A program made the translations under genes and the position numbers. Below are positions 34,933-43,620 of a stretch of DNA of 64,000 nt, one piece after another. How positions within the stretch are numbered: the stretch's first letter is position 1; the number at the start of each line of letters is the position of its first letter. Source of the DNA: Amycolatopsis nivea (GTDB lineage: Bacteria; Actinomycetota; Actinomycetes; Mycobacteriales; Pseudonocardiaceae); NCBI RefSeq assembly GCF_004522235.1, contig NZ_SDLT01000020.1, positions 62,267 to 126,266 on the forward strand, given 5' to 3'. The notes under the pieces were generated by a model. That model worked only from the letters and a program-made list of their open reading frames with translations. It was not told the DNA's origin and did not search any database.

Positions 34933-36609
34933 ATGTCGGACGAGTACGACGTGGTGGTGGCCGGCAGCGGCGCCGCCGGGATGACCGCCGCGCTCGCCGC
35001 CGCCCATCGCGGGCTTTCCGTGGTGGTGCTGGAAAAGGCAGCCTGCTTCGGCGGTTCGACCGCCCGCTCCGGCGGGGGCGTCTGGCTGCCCGGCAACCAC
35101 GCGCTGCGAGCCGCGGGCATCGAAGAACCACCCGAACGCGCGAGGCAGTACCTGGAGTCGATCGTCGGCGACGTCGTTCCGGAGCACCTGCGCACGACCT
35201 TCCTCGACCACGGCCCCGAGGTGCTCGAGTTCGTCACCCGAAACACGCCGCTGGAGTTCAAGTGGGTGCCCGGGTACAGCGATTACCACCCGGAGGCGCC
35301 CGGCGGACGTCCCGGCGGCCGGTCGGTCGAGCCGAAGCCGCTCGACGGCAACCTGCTCGGCAGCGACCTGGCACAGCTCGAACCGCCCTACAGCGCGCCG
35401 CCGCTCGGCGTGCCGATCACCCAGTCGGACTACCGCTGGCTGAGCCTGATCGCCCGGCATCCGCGCGGCGTCGCCCGGATGCTGTCGCTCGGGATGAAAT
35501 GGCTGGTCGGGCGCGTCCGCGGACAGCAGCCGCTGTCCATGGGGCAAGCGCTTGCGGCCGGGTTGCGGAAGGGCCTGCGGGACGCGGGCGTCGAGGTCCT
35601 GCTGGACACGCCGCTGGTCGATCTAGAGGTGGAGAACGACGTCGTCACCGGCATCGTGGCCCGGCGCGACGGCGAGGAGAAGCTGTTCCGCGCGTGGCGC
35701 GGAGTGGTGCTGGCCTGCGGCGGCTTCGAGCACAACGAAGAGATGCGCATCAAGTACCAGCGCGCGCCGATCGGCACCGAATGGACCGTCGGCGCGGAGG
35801 CGAACACCGGCGACGGCATCACCGCCGGGCTCAAGCTCGGCGCGGCGACCGACCTGATGGACGACGCCTGGTGGGGCCCGTCGTTCCCGCTCACCGGCGG
35901 CCCGTGGTTCGCGCTCGCCGAGCGCTCGCGGCCCGGCTGCCTGATGGTCGACGCCGCCGGTACCCGGTTCGTGAACGAATCCGCGCCGTATGTCGAGGCT
36001 GTGCACGCGATGTACGGCGACGGCGACGGCCCGGGCAAGCACGTCCCCGCGTGGCTGGTGTTCGACCAGCGCTACCGCGACCGCTACCTGTTCACCGGCC
36101 TCGGCCCGCGGCAGCCGCTGCCCGGGCGCTGGTACAAGGCCGGGATCGTGGCGAAGTCCGCGACGCTGGCCGGGCTCGCCGAGAAGATCGACGTGCCCGC
36201 CGACGCGCTGGAGCAGACCGTCACGCGGTTCAACGGCTTCGCGCGCAAGGGCGTCGACGAAGACTTCCAGCGCGGGCTCAGCGCCTACGACCACTACTAC
36301 GGCGACCCGCGCAACCGCCCCAACCCGAGCCTCGGCGAACTCGCCAAGGCCCCGTACTACGCGGTCCGCGTGGTGCCCGGCGACCTGGGCACCAAGGGCG
36401 GGCTTCGGATTGACGAGAACGCCCGCGTCCTGCGCGAGGACGGCACGGTCGTGTCCGGCCTCTACGCGGCGGGCAACACCAGCGCGCCGGTGATGGGCCG
36501 GACCTACGCCGGGCCGGGCGCGACGATCGGCCCCGCGATGGTTTTCGGCTACCTTGCGGCACAGGCGCTGGCGAACGAAGATCAGACCGGCACGGGAGGC
36601 AGGCAGTGA
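34933..36609 (+). CDS. kstD: 3-ketosteroid delta1-dehydrogenase KstD
   Basis: A 558-residue flavoprotein that introduces the C1-C2 double bond in ring A. FAD binding is by VVVAGSGAAGMTAALAAAH at 7-25. The catalytic tyrosine region is WVPGYSDYHPE (Tyr115/Tyr118), and the C-terminal MGRTYAGPGATIGPAM gives Tyr525-x3-Gly529, the signature of true KstD enzymes. The ATG at 34933 is the first gene of a + strand operon; its stop overlaps the kshA GTG (GTGA). Similarity to Rv3537 extends over the whole length. Confidence 0.95.
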   Translation: MSDEYDVVVAGSGAAGMTAALAAAHRGLSVVVLEKAACFGGSTARSGGGVWLPGNHALRAAGIEEPPERARQYLESIVGDVVPEHLRTTFLDHGPEVLEFVTRNTPLEFKWVPGYSDYHPEAPGGRPGGRSVEPKPLDGNLLGSDLAQLEPPYSAPPLGVPITQSDYRWLSLIARHPRGVARMLSLGMKWLVGRVRGQQPLSMGQALAAGLRKGLRDAGVEVLLDTPLVDLEVENDVVTGIVARRDGEEKLFRAWRGVVLACGGFEHNEEMRIKYQRAPIGTEWTVGAEANTGDGITAGLKLGAATDLMDDAWWGPSFPLTGGPWFALAERSRPGCLMVDAAGTRFVNESAPYVEAVHAMYGDGDGPGKHVPAWLVFDQRYRDRYLFTGLGPRQPLPGRWYKAGIVAKSATLAGLAEKIDVPADALEQTVTRFNGFARKGVDEDFQRGLSAYDHYYGDPRNRPNPSLGELAKAPYYAVRVVPGDLGTKGGLRIDENARVLREDGTVVSGLYAAGNTSAPVMGRTYAGPGATIGPAMVFGYLAAQALANEDQTGTGGRQ

Positions 36610-37769
36610 CGCCGAAGACCGATGGATCCGAGATCCGCACGATCGACGCCGGGGCGCCCCCGGCGCGGTACGCCCGCGGCTGGCACTGCCTCGGGCTCGC
36701 CGAGCACTTCCGCGACGGCAAACCGCACGCGGTGCAGGCGTTCGGCACGAAACTGGTCGTGTTCGCGGACACCGCCGGGAAGCTCAACGTGCTCGACGGG
36801 TACTGCCGGCACATGGGCGGCGACCTGACGCAGGGTTCGGTGAAGGGCGACGAGATCGCTTGCCCGTTCCACGACTGGCGGTGGGGAGGCAACGGCAAGT
36901 GCAAGTCGATCCCCTACGCCAAGCGTGTCCCGCTGCGGGCGCGCACCCGGGCGTGGCAGGTGCTGGAGGAGAACAAGCAGCTGTTCGTCTGGCACGACCC
37001 GGAGGGCAACCCGCCGCCGGAGAACGTCGTGATCCCGCGCGTCGAGGGCGCGTTCAGCGACGAGTGGAGCAACTGGACCTGGGACTCGATCCTGATCGAG
37101 AACGCCAACTGCCGCGAGATCATCGACAACGTGGTGGACATGGCGCACTTCTTCTACATCCACTACGCCTTCCCCACGTATTTCAAGAACGTGTTCGAGG
37201 GCCACATCGCCACCCAGTATCTCAACACCAAGGGCCGCCCGGACATGGGCATGGCGTCCAATTACGGCGGCGAGGAAAACCTGCTGCGCTCGGAGGCGTC
37301 GTACTTCGGCCCCTCCTACATGATCAACTGGCTGGTGAACTCCTTCCAGGGCTTCGAAATCGAGAACGTGCTGATCAACTGCCACTACCCGGTTTCGCCG
37401 ACGTCGTTCGTGCTGCAGTGGGGCATCATGGTCAAGAAGATGCCCGGCATTTCCGACGAGCACGCGGACAAGATCGCGCAGAAGCTCGCGAAGGGCATCG
37501 GCGTCGGCTTCCTGCAGGACGTGGAGATCTGGAAGAACAAGACCAAGATCGACAATCCGCTGCTGTGCGAGGAGGACGGCCCGGTCTACCAGCTGCGCCG
37601 CTGGTACGACCAGTTCTACGTGGACGCCGCCGACGTCACCGAGGACATGACGCGCCGGTTCGAGTTCGAAGTGGACACCACGAAGGCGAACGAGGTGTGG
37701 GCGGCCGAGGTGCAGGAGAACCTGGCGCGCCAGCGCGCGGAGGCCGAGGCGGAGGAGGCTGGGGTGTGA
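36606..37769 (+). CDS. kshA: KshA, oxygenase of 3-ketosteroid 9alpha-hydroxylase
   Basis: A 387-residue Rieske non-heme iron oxygenase that hydroxylates C9 and, with KstD, triggers ring B opening. Rieske ligands are Cys67/His69 (YCRHMGGD) and Cys86/His89 (ACPFHDW). The catalytic iron ligands are His181, His186 (DMAHFFYIHYAFP) and Asp305 (FLQDVEIW). The GTG start overlaps the kstD stop; its own stop overlaps the start of the small Cys protein gene. Electron supply should come from KshB encoded 256 bases downstream. Confidence 0.96.
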   Translation: MTPKTDGSEIRTIDAGAPPARYARGWHCLGLAEHFRDGKPHAVQAFGTKLVVFADTAGKLNVLDGYCRHMGGDLTQGSVKGDEIACPFHDWRWGGNGKCKSIPYAKRVPLRARTRAWQVLEENKQLFVWHDPEGNPPPENVVIPRVEGAFSDEWSNWTWDSILIENANCREIIDNVVDMAHFFYIHYAFPTYFKNVFEGHIATQYLNTKGRPDMGMASNYGGEENLLRSEASYFGPSYMINWLVNSFQGFEIENVLINCHYPVSPTSFVLQWGIMVKKMPGISDEHADKIAQKLAKGIGVGFLQDVEIWKNKTKIDNPLLCEEDGPVYQLRRWYDQFYVDAADVTEDMTRRFEFEVDTTKANEVWAAEVQENLARQRAEAEAEEAGV

Positions 37770-38032
37770 CGGCCGAAGCGACCGAATTCCTCACCTCCGG
37801 GCTGCGGCCGCACGAGTGCCGCAGCTGCGGGACCTGTGTGCTGGTCAAGAAAAACAGCCTGAAGCACACCAGCATCCAGTGGACCACCGACGCCTCGACC
37901 AGCTGTCCGGTGTTCGCGGCGCACGCCGCTTCCGGCGGCACCACCGCGTTGCTGGACACCTGCGAGAAACTCGCGGACAGCATCGACAGCGCGGTGCGCG
38001 ACGGCGATTTCGGACCGGTGCGCAATGGCTGA
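37766..38032 (+). CDS. small cysteine-rich protein between kshA and kshB
   Basis: An 88-residue soluble protein with Cys18, Cys21, Cys24 (HECRSCGTCVLV), Cys47 (STSCPVF) and Cys66. The CxxCxxC spacing followed by a distant cysteine suggests a metal or Fe-S site, but it does not match a ferredoxin pattern I recognise. The GTG overlaps the kshA stop (GTGA), and its stop overlaps the kshB start by 8 bases, so it is translated in step with both hydroxylase components. No known Ksh subunit corresponds to it; an electron-transfer, assembly or regulatory role is inference only. Confidence 0.75.
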   Translation: MTAEATEFLTSGLRPHECRSCGTCVLVKKNSLKHTSIQWTTDASTSCPVFAAHAASGGTTALLDTCEKLADSIDSAVRDGDFGPVRNG

Positions 38033-39050
38033 CGTCGTCACGCTCACCGTCGCCGAGGTGATCGAGGAAACCGCGGACGCCCGGTCCATTGTGTTCACCG
38101 TCCCGGACGAGCTTCTGGAGCGGTTCGCGTACTCCCCCGGGCAATTCCTGACGCTGCGGATTCCCAGCGACCGAACGGGTTCGGTCGCGCGGTGCTATTC
38201 GCTTTCGAGCGCGCCGCACGAGGGCCGGGTGCAGGTCACGGTCAAACGGACTGCCGACGGGTACGGCTCGAATTGGGTTTGCGACGAACTGCGGGCGGGC
38301 GCGACGATCGACGTGCTGCGGCCGTCCGGCGTGTTCTGCCCGTCCTCTTTGGACTCCGACTTCCTGTTGTTCGCCGCGGGCAGCGGGATCACGCCGGTGA
38401 TGTCGATTCTCAAGTCCGCGCTGGAAAAGGGCGCCGGACAGGTGGTGCTGGTCTACGCGAACCGCGACGAGCAGTCGGTGATTTTCGCCGCCGAACTGCG
38501 CGAACTGGCCGAGCGGTTCGGCGATCGGCTCACCGTGGTGCATTGGCTGGAAAGCTTGCAGGGCTTGCCGACCGTCACCGCGTTGCGGGCGCTTGCCAAG
38601 CCTTACGTGGGGCACGAAGCGTTCCTCTGCGGACCAGCGCCGTTCATGGCCGCCGCACAGGACGCGTTGCGCGAACTCGGCGCGCCGAGGGAACGCGTGC
38701 ACGTGGAGAAGTTCCACTCGCTCACGGGGAATCCGTTCGCGGACGAACCCGAACCCGAGGAGGACACCGGCGGCGAGACGACCGCACTCACCGTCGACCT
38801 CGACGGCGAGACCCGGCAGCTGTCCTGGCCGCGGCAGCGGAAGCTGCTCGACCACCTGCTCGCCGAGGGCTTCGACGCGCCGTACTCCTGCCGCGAAGGA
38901 CAGTGCAGCGCGTGCGCGTGCCGCATCGTCTCCGGCGAGGTGAAAATGCTGAACAACGAGGTGCTGGACGCCGAGGACATCGCCGACGGGATCGTGCTGG
39001 CCTGCCAGTCGGTACCGTTGACCGACGAGGTGTCCGTCAGCTACGAGTGA
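38025..39050 (+). CDS. kshB: KshB, reductase of 3-ketosteroid 9alpha-hydroxylase
   Basis: A 341-residue reductase: FAD domain with RCYSLSSAP near residue 56, NAD(P) domain with AAGSGITPVMSILK near 118, and a C-terminal plant-type [2Fe-2S] domain with Cys289, Cys294, Cys297 (SCREGQCSACAC) and Cys327. It passes electrons from NADH to the KshA Rieske centre. It is in one operon with kstD and kshA, whereas kshA and kshB are apart in M. tuberculosis. A 20-residue acidic linker (DEPEPEEDTGGET) joins the domains. Confidence 0.95.
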   Translation: MADVVTLTVAEVIEETADARSIVFTVPDELLERFAYSPGQFLTLRIPSDRTGSVARCYSLSSAPHEGRVQVTVKRTADGYGSNWVCDELRAGATIDVLRPSGVFCPSSLDSDFLLFAAGSGITPVMSILKSALEKGAGQVVLVYANRDEQSVIFAAELRELAERFGDRLTVVHWLESLQGLPTVTALRALAKPYVGHEAFLCGPAPFMAAAQDALRELGAPRERVHVEKFHSLTGNPFADEPEPEEDTGGETTALTVDLDGETRQLSWPRQRKLLDHLLAEGFDAPYSCREGQCSACACRIVSGEVKMLNNEVLDAEDIADGIVLACQSVPLTDEVSVSYE

Positions 39051-39061
39051 GTGGAGAGCCC

Positions 39062-39922
39062 GTGCCCATCGACCCCGCGGTCGCGATCGGAGCCGATCTC
39101 GGCGAGGTCAATTTCGCCTGGACGCCGTCCGACGTGCTGCTGTACCACCTGGCCGTCGGCGCGGGTGCGGACCCGGTGGACGAGCGCGAACTGCGCTACA
39201 CCTACGAGCGCGACCTGCGCGTGCTGCCGACCTTCGCCACCGTCGCGGCGAACCTCCGCACCTTCGAACCGCCCGCGCTCAAGTTCCCCGGCGTCGACGT
39301 CGACCTGGCGAAAGTGCTGCACGGCAAGCAGGAGATCGAACTGCACCGGCCGATCCCGGTCGAGGGCAAGGCGGTCGCACGGACCCGGATCGCCGACGTC
39401 TTCGACAAGGGCAAGGCCGCGGTGCTGGTGCAGGAGACCGAGGTCGCCGACGAGTCCGGCACTCCACTGTGGACAGCCCGGTCCAGCATCTTCGCCCGCG
39501 GCGAGGGCGGCTTCGGCGGCGAACGCGGGCCGTCGGACAAGATCGAGTGGCCCGACCGCGAACCGGACGCCGTGCTCGACGTGCCGACGCTGCCGCAGCA
39601 GGCGCTGTTGTACCGGCTGTGCGGCGACCGCAACCCGCTGCACGCCGACCCGGCGTTCGCCAAGGCCGCCGGGTTCGACCGGCCGATCCTGCACGGGCTG
39701 TGCACGTACGGCGTGGTCGCGAAGGCCGTGGTCGACGCGTTCCTCGACGGCGACCCCGAGCGCGTCTCGGCATTCGGGACGAAGTTCGCCGGCGTCGTCT
39801 TCCCCGGCGAAAACCTGCGCGTGCGCGTGTGGCGCGAAACCGGACGTCTGCTGGTCACGACCACCGCGCCGGAACGCGACGACGCGCCTGTGCTGGCCGA
39901 CACAGTGCTGCGGTCCCGCTGA
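39062..39922 (+). CDS. chsH3: MaoC-family enoyl-CoA hydratase ChsH3 (Rv3538-like)
   Basis: A 286-residue double hot-dog hydratase for steroid enoyl-CoA esters of the side chain. The C-terminal hydratase-2 motif YRLCGDRNPLHADPAFA contains the Asp189/His194 pair, and ILHGLCTYG follows. The N-terminal half is the degenerate hot-dog repeat. GTG at 39062 follows GGAGAG and lies 11 bases after kshB. In M. tuberculosis the homolog is adjacent to kstD. It closes the kstD operon. Confidence 0.9.
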   Translation: MPIDPAVAIGADLGEVNFAWTPSDVLLYHLAVGAGADPVDERELRYTYERDLRVLPTFATVAANLRTFEPPALKFPGVDVDLAKVLHGKQEIELHRPIPVEGKAVARTRIADVFDKGKAAVLVQETEVADESGTPLWTARSSIFARGEGGFGGERGPSDKIEWPDREPDAVLDVPTLPQQALLYRLCGDRNPLHADPAFAKAAGFDRPILHGLCTYGVVAKAVVDAFLDGDPERVSAFGTKFAGVVFPGENLRVRVWRETGRLLVTTTAPERDDAPVLADTVLRSR

Positions 39923-39930
39923 GCGTCGGG

Positions 39931-39943
39931 ACCGTTATACGGT
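39931..39943. promoter_or_regulatory. short inverted repeat overlapping a possible -10 element
   Basis: ACCGT-TAT-ACGGT lies 6 bases before the ATG at 39950. The TTATAC inside it resembles a -10 box, so the riboflavin kinase-like gene may start from a near-leaderless transcript with the repeat as operator. A weak terminator of the kstD operon is the alternative. Confidence 0.35.
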
Positions 39944-39949
39944 TGTCCC

Positions 39950-40417
39950 ATGGCGGACGAGCGAGACGGCACCTTCTTCGTGGTGCGCGGGCCAGTCGAG
40001 CCGGGCGACAAGCGCGGCCGTGAGCTGGGCTTCCCCACCGCGAACATCGCGCTGCGCGACCAGCGCGGCGAACTCGGCGACGGGGTGTGGGCCGGCTGGG
40101 CGGAACGCGCGGACGGCACGCGCGTGGCCGCCGCGGTGTCCGTGGGCCGCCGCCCGACCTACTACGGAGCCGACGGCTACCGCCTGGTCGAGTCCTTCCT
40201 GCTCGACTTCGAGGGCGACTTGTACGGCGAACGCCTCACCGTCTGGCTCGGCAAGCACCTGCGGGACCAGGAGGCTTACGGCTCCGCGCAGGAACTGATC
40301 GACGCGCTGGGTCGTGACGTCGCCGCGGCTCGCGAGTGGGTCGCCGCGCATCCGGCCGATACGCTGCCGACGCTGGCCGAGCTCCCGCCGGACGGGGAAG
40401 TCCAGCGACTCGGCTGA
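39950..40417 (+). CDS. stand-alone riboflavin kinase-like domain protein
   Basis: A 155-residue protein that matches only the C-terminal flavokinase domain of RibF. It has GRELGFPTANIALRD near residue 24 (the PTAN phosphate motif), AVSVGRRPTYYG near 63 and VESFLLDFEGDLYGERLTVW near 82. The adenylyltransferase half is missing. It could phosphorylate riboflavin to FMN or have lost activity. It lies 27 bases after the flavin-rich kstD operon; sterol breakdown needs much FMN/FAD, so co-regulation would make sense, but no KstR box precedes it. Confidence 0.82.
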   Translation: MADERDGTFFVVRGPVEPGDKRGRELGFPTANIALRDQRGELGDGVWAGWAERADGTRVAAAVSVGRRPTYYGADGYRLVESFLLDFEGDLYGERLTVWLGKHLRDQEAYGSAQELIDALGRDVAAAREWVAAHPADTLPTLAELPPDGEVQRLG

Positions 40418-40456
40418 GTCAGCCTGCCCGGCTGTGCGTCGCAGGGCCGGGCTGAG

Positions 40457-41014
40457 TCACACGCCAGCGAGCAGCATGACGCCCATGCCCGCGCCCATCG
40501 CCGCCCGGCACAGCGTGCGCGACGCGTGCCCCGGTGCCGCCGTGCCGCGCGACCGCAGCGCCACCACGCCCGAACGGGCCGCGTCGAGCGCGAAGTAGGC
40601 CGCCGCCACCAGCGCGACCACCGGCCACGCCAGTCTGGTGTCCATTGTGGACATCGTGAGCCACGGCCCGTGCACCATCCCGCCGTGCGGCATCGCGGTG
40701 ACCATGTACAGCATCGCCGCCGCCGACAGTGCGTGGTGCGCGCAGCCGTGCCCCTCAGCCCTGCCTCGCCAGGCGGAGACTGCGAACCAGCCCGCGGTCA
40801 GCACCAGCACCGCCTGCCAGCCCGCGGCCGGGATCGGGCCGCCGACCGGCGACAGCATCGCGACCATCGCCACCACCAGCAGCAGTTCGGCGAGGTCCCC
40901 GTTGCGCACCCGGTGGCCGAGGCTGACGTAATCGAGTCTCACCAGCCGCAGCACGCACGGCAGTGCCAGCAACGCGAACAGCACGGTGAACAGCCACGCC
41001 AGCGGCACAGTCAC
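40457..41014 (-). CDS. DUF5134 membrane protein
   Basis: A 185-residue protein with about five membrane segments. Histidines sit in EGHGCAHHALSAAAMLYMVT and TAMPHGGMVHG, a His/Met-rich pattern typical of DUF5134 and related copper-region proteins. The function is unknown; metal binding is a reasonable guess. GTG at 41014 is the family-like start. It lies between two sterol operons without a KstR box. Confidence 0.82.
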   Translation of the reverse strand: MTVPLAWLFTVLFALLALPCVLRLVRLDYVSLGHRVRNGDLAELLLVVAMVAMLSPVGGPIPAAGWQAVLVLTAGWFAVSAWRGRAEGHGCAHHALSAAAMLYMVTAMPHGGMVHGPWLTMSTMDTRLAWPVVALVAAAYFALDAARSGVVALRSRGTAAPGHASRTLCRAAMGAGMGVMLLAGV

Positions 41015-41150
41015 CTCGGCACCTCACTCTTCGGACACGCTGCGTCACACGGTCCTCACTACCGTGACACGCGGGAGAAAGAGGCACCAGCCAGCAATGA
41101 GGTGATCCGCGTTGACCCACAAGGGTTATGCGCGCACCGGCAAGCCCAGG

Positions 41151-42320
41151 TCAGGGGGTTGTCAACACCAGCCCGCTCGTCGGGACGCCAGTCCCCGCCG
41201 TGACCACCGCCGTACCGGCGCCGGAGACCTGGTTGGCCGCCGTTCCGCGCAACTGCCGGACCGCCTCCGCGATGCCGTTCATGCCGTGGATGTACGCCTC
41301 GCCGAGCTGGCCGCCGTGCGGGTTGAGCGGCAGTTTCCCGTCGAGGGTCAGCGTGTCGCCCGCGATGAAGTCCTTCGCCTCGCCGCGACCGCAGAAACCC
41401 AGCTCCTCAAGCTGCATCAGCACGTACGGGGTGAAGTGGTCGTACAGCACCGCGACGTCCACATCGGACGGTCCGATCCCGGATTGCGCCCACAGCTGCC
41501 GTCCGACCACGCCCATTTCCGGCAGCGCGGCGAGATCGTCACGGTAGTAGCTGGTCATCACGTACTGGTCCGGCCCGCTCCCCTGCGCCGCCGCCGAAAC
41601 CACCACCGGTGCCTGCCGCAGGTCACGCGCACGCTCGAGACTGGTGATCACGAGCGCGACGCCACCGTCGCTTTCCTGGCAGCAATCGAGCAGGTGCAAC
41701 GGTTCCGCGACCCAGCGCGAGGCCTGGTGCTCCTCCAGCGTGATCGGCCTGCCGTGGAACCAGGCGTTCGGATTGGTCGCCGCGTGCGCCCGGTCGATGA
41801 CCGCGATCTTGCCGAAATCCTCGCTGGTGGCCCCGTATTCGTGCAGATACCGCTGCGCGACCATGGCCACCGTCGCGGCCGGGGTCGCGATGCCCATCGG
41901 ATAGTGGAACGCGTTGTCCACCCCGGACGTGTTCACCTGCTGGGCCGCGGCCGCCGACACGCGCCCGAACCGCATTCCGGAGCGCTCGTTGAACGCCCGG
42001 TACGCCACCACGACGTCGGCGATCCCGCTGGCGACCGCCATCGCCGCCTGCTGCACGGTCGCCGCCGCCGCGCCGCCGCCGTAATGCACGCGGCTGAAGA
42101 ACGTCAGCTCCGGGATGCCCAGTTCGCGGGCGAGCGCGATTTCCGCATTGCCGTCCATGGTGAACGACACCATGCCGTCCACATCGGACGGTTTCAGCCC
42201 GGCGTCCGCCAGCGCGTGGCTGACGCATTCGGCGGCCAGCCGCAGCTCGCTGCGTCCGGAATCCTTGGAGAACTCCGTCGCGCCGATCCCGGCGATGGCG
42301 GTGGTCCCGGTGAACGTCAT
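41151..42320 (-). CDS. ltp2: Ltp2, steroid retro-aldolase (thiolase fold)
   Basis: A 389-residue thiolase-like protein that, bound to the DUF35 domain of ChsH2, cleaves the 17-hydroxy-20-carboxyl-CoA steroid to androstenedione and propionyl-CoA. Visible segments are FFSRVHYGGGAAAATVQQAA near residue 75, VLYDHFTPYVLMQLEELGFC near 295 and LNPHGGQLGEAYIHGMNG near 335. The thiolase nucleophile loop is absent, as in the family. ATGA overlap with chsH1; last gene of the operon. Confidence 0.94.
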   Translation of the reverse strand: MTFTGTTAIAGIGATEFSKDSGRSELRLAAECVSHALADAGLKPSDVDGMVSFTMDGNAEIALARELGIPELTFFSRVHYGGGAAAATVQQAAMAVASGIADVVVAYRAFNERSGMRFGRVSAAAAQQVNTSGVDNAFHYPMGIATPAATVAMVAQRYLHEYGATSEDFGKIAVIDRAHAATNPNAWFHGRPITLEEHQASRWVAEPLHLLDCCQESDGGVALVITSLERARDLRQAPVVVSAAAQGSGPDQYVMTSYYRDDLAALPEMGVVGRQLWAQSGIGPSDVDVAVLYDHFTPYVLMQLEELGFCGRGEAKDFIAGDTLTLDGKLPLNPHGGQLGEAYIHGMNGIAEAVRQLRGTAANQVSGAGTAVVTAGTGVPTSGLVLTTP

Positions 42321-42715
42321 GCGTCCTCCTCCGGCAGCGTCAGCGAAACCGTGCCGGTCACGTGCGCACCTAAACTGTCCACAGCGGACACTTCGAGTTC
42401 CACCTCGTTGCCGTCGCGGGCGGTGACCCGGCCGGAGAAAGTGAGCGTGTCCCCGGCGTAACAGGGCACGCCGAGCCGGATCTTGATCGAGCGGATGAGC
42501 GCCTGCGGACCGGCCCACTCGCTCACGTATCGCTGCACCAAGCCGGTGTCGGTGAGGATGTTGAGGAAAATGTCCTTCGAGCCGCGTGCCACGGCGGCGT
42601 CGCGGTCGTGGTGCACGTCCTGGAAATCCCGGGTCGCGAGCGCGGTGCTGATCACGAACGTCGGCGTCGCCTCGAGCACCATCGGCGGCAGTTCGGTCCC
42701 GACCGCGGCAGTCAT
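42317..42715 (-). CDS. chsH1: ChsH1, MaoC-like hydratase subunit
   Basis: A 132-residue single hot-dog protein. The hydratase residues lie in TRDFQDVHHDRDAA (Asp33, His36). It forms a heteromeric hydratase with ChsH2 that hydrates the C3 side-chain enoyl-CoA. ATGA overlaps on both sides tie it to chsH2 and ltp2. Homolog of Rv3541c. Confidence 0.93.
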   Translation of the reverse strand: MTAAVGTELPPMVLEATPTFVISTALATRDFQDVHHDRDAAVARGSKDIFLNILTDTGLVQRYVSEWAGPQALIRSIKIRLGVPCYAGDTLTFSGRVTARDGNEVELEVSAVDSLGAHVTGTVSLTLPEEDA

Positions 42716-43620
42716 CGCGCCACCTTCCACGCGGGCAGGGTCAATTCGTCGTCGACGCGCACGAACGCGGCGACGACCGGGAGTCCGATGCGGACCTCGT
42801 CCGGATCGGCGTCCAGCAGTTCGGCCATCACCCGCACGCCTTCCTCCAGTTCGACGAGCGCGACCACGAACGGCAGCCGCTTGCCCGGCACCGCCGGATG
42901 GTGGTGCACGACGAAGCTGTAAACGGTTCCGCGTCCGCTCGCGACGACGTAGTCCGGCACCGTGTCGAGCGATCCGTCCGGCGGCATCGGGCCGGGCGGA
43001 TGCCGCAGGACGTCGCCCCACCGCTGGATGCGCAGTTCGCCTTCACGGAGACCGTCCCAGAAGAACTTCGTGTCGTGGCTGATCACCGGCCGCAGCACCG
43101 GCGACGGCGGCGGTTCCGGTTCGCGCGGGCGGAACTTCAGCACGCGGAACACCATGTCCGCCACCAGTTCCCCGTCGACGTACCAGTTCGTCCGGGTGGT
43201 CACGAACCAGCCCTCGCCGAGCCCGGTGCGCTTCGGGCCGGTGACGTCCTCCAGCGTGTTCGTGGTCGAAACGTGCTCGCCGGGCCGCAGGTAGCGGTGG
43301 TAGGTCTGCTCGGAGTTGGTGGCCACGATGGACGTGTACCCGGCGTCGTCGAGCACCTTGAGGATCAACCCAAGCGGGTCGTCGTCCCCGCGCACGCCGT
43401 GCAGCCCCGGCATCGTCCACACCTGCGCCATCGCCGGCGGCGCGACGAGTCCCTTGTGTACACTAGTTTCGGCGAAGTCCGCGTCGGTGTAGACCGGGTT
43501 GGCGTCGCCGATCGCCTCGACCCAGTTGTGCACCATCGCCTGGTTCACCGGATCGCGCGCGTACCTCGGCGCGCTTTCGCCCTGTGCGGCGATTTTCGCG
43601 GCGGCTTCCTCGATCGTCAT
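42712..43620 (-). CDS. chsH2: ChsH2, MaoC-DUF35 fusion subunit
   Basis: A 302-residue protein with an N-terminal hot-dog domain (about 15-150; VNQAMVHNWVEAIGDANPVY) that pairs with ChsH1. Its C-terminal DUF35 domain (about 175-302; GELRIQRWGDVLRHPPGPMP) binds Ltp2. The zinc-ribbon cysteines of other DUF35 proteins are replaced here by non-cysteine residues, unlike the separate DUF35 protein at 8685. Homolog of Rv3542c. ATGA overlaps both neighbours. Confidence 0.94.
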   Translation of the reverse strand: MTIEEAAAKIAAQGESAPRYARDPVNQAMVHNWVEAIGDANPVYTDADFAETSVHKGLVAPPAMAQVWTMPGLHGVRGDDDPLGLILKVLDDAGYTSIVATNSEQTYHRYLRPGEHVSTTNTLEDVTGPKRTGLGEGWFVTTRTNWYVDGELVADMVFRVLKFRPREPEPPPSPVLRPVISHDTKFFWDGLREGELRIQRWGDVLRHPPGPMPPDGSLDTVPDYVVASGRGTVYSFVVHHHPAVPGKRLPFVVALVELEEGVRVMAELLDADPDEVRIGLPVVAAFVRVDDELTLPAWKVAR

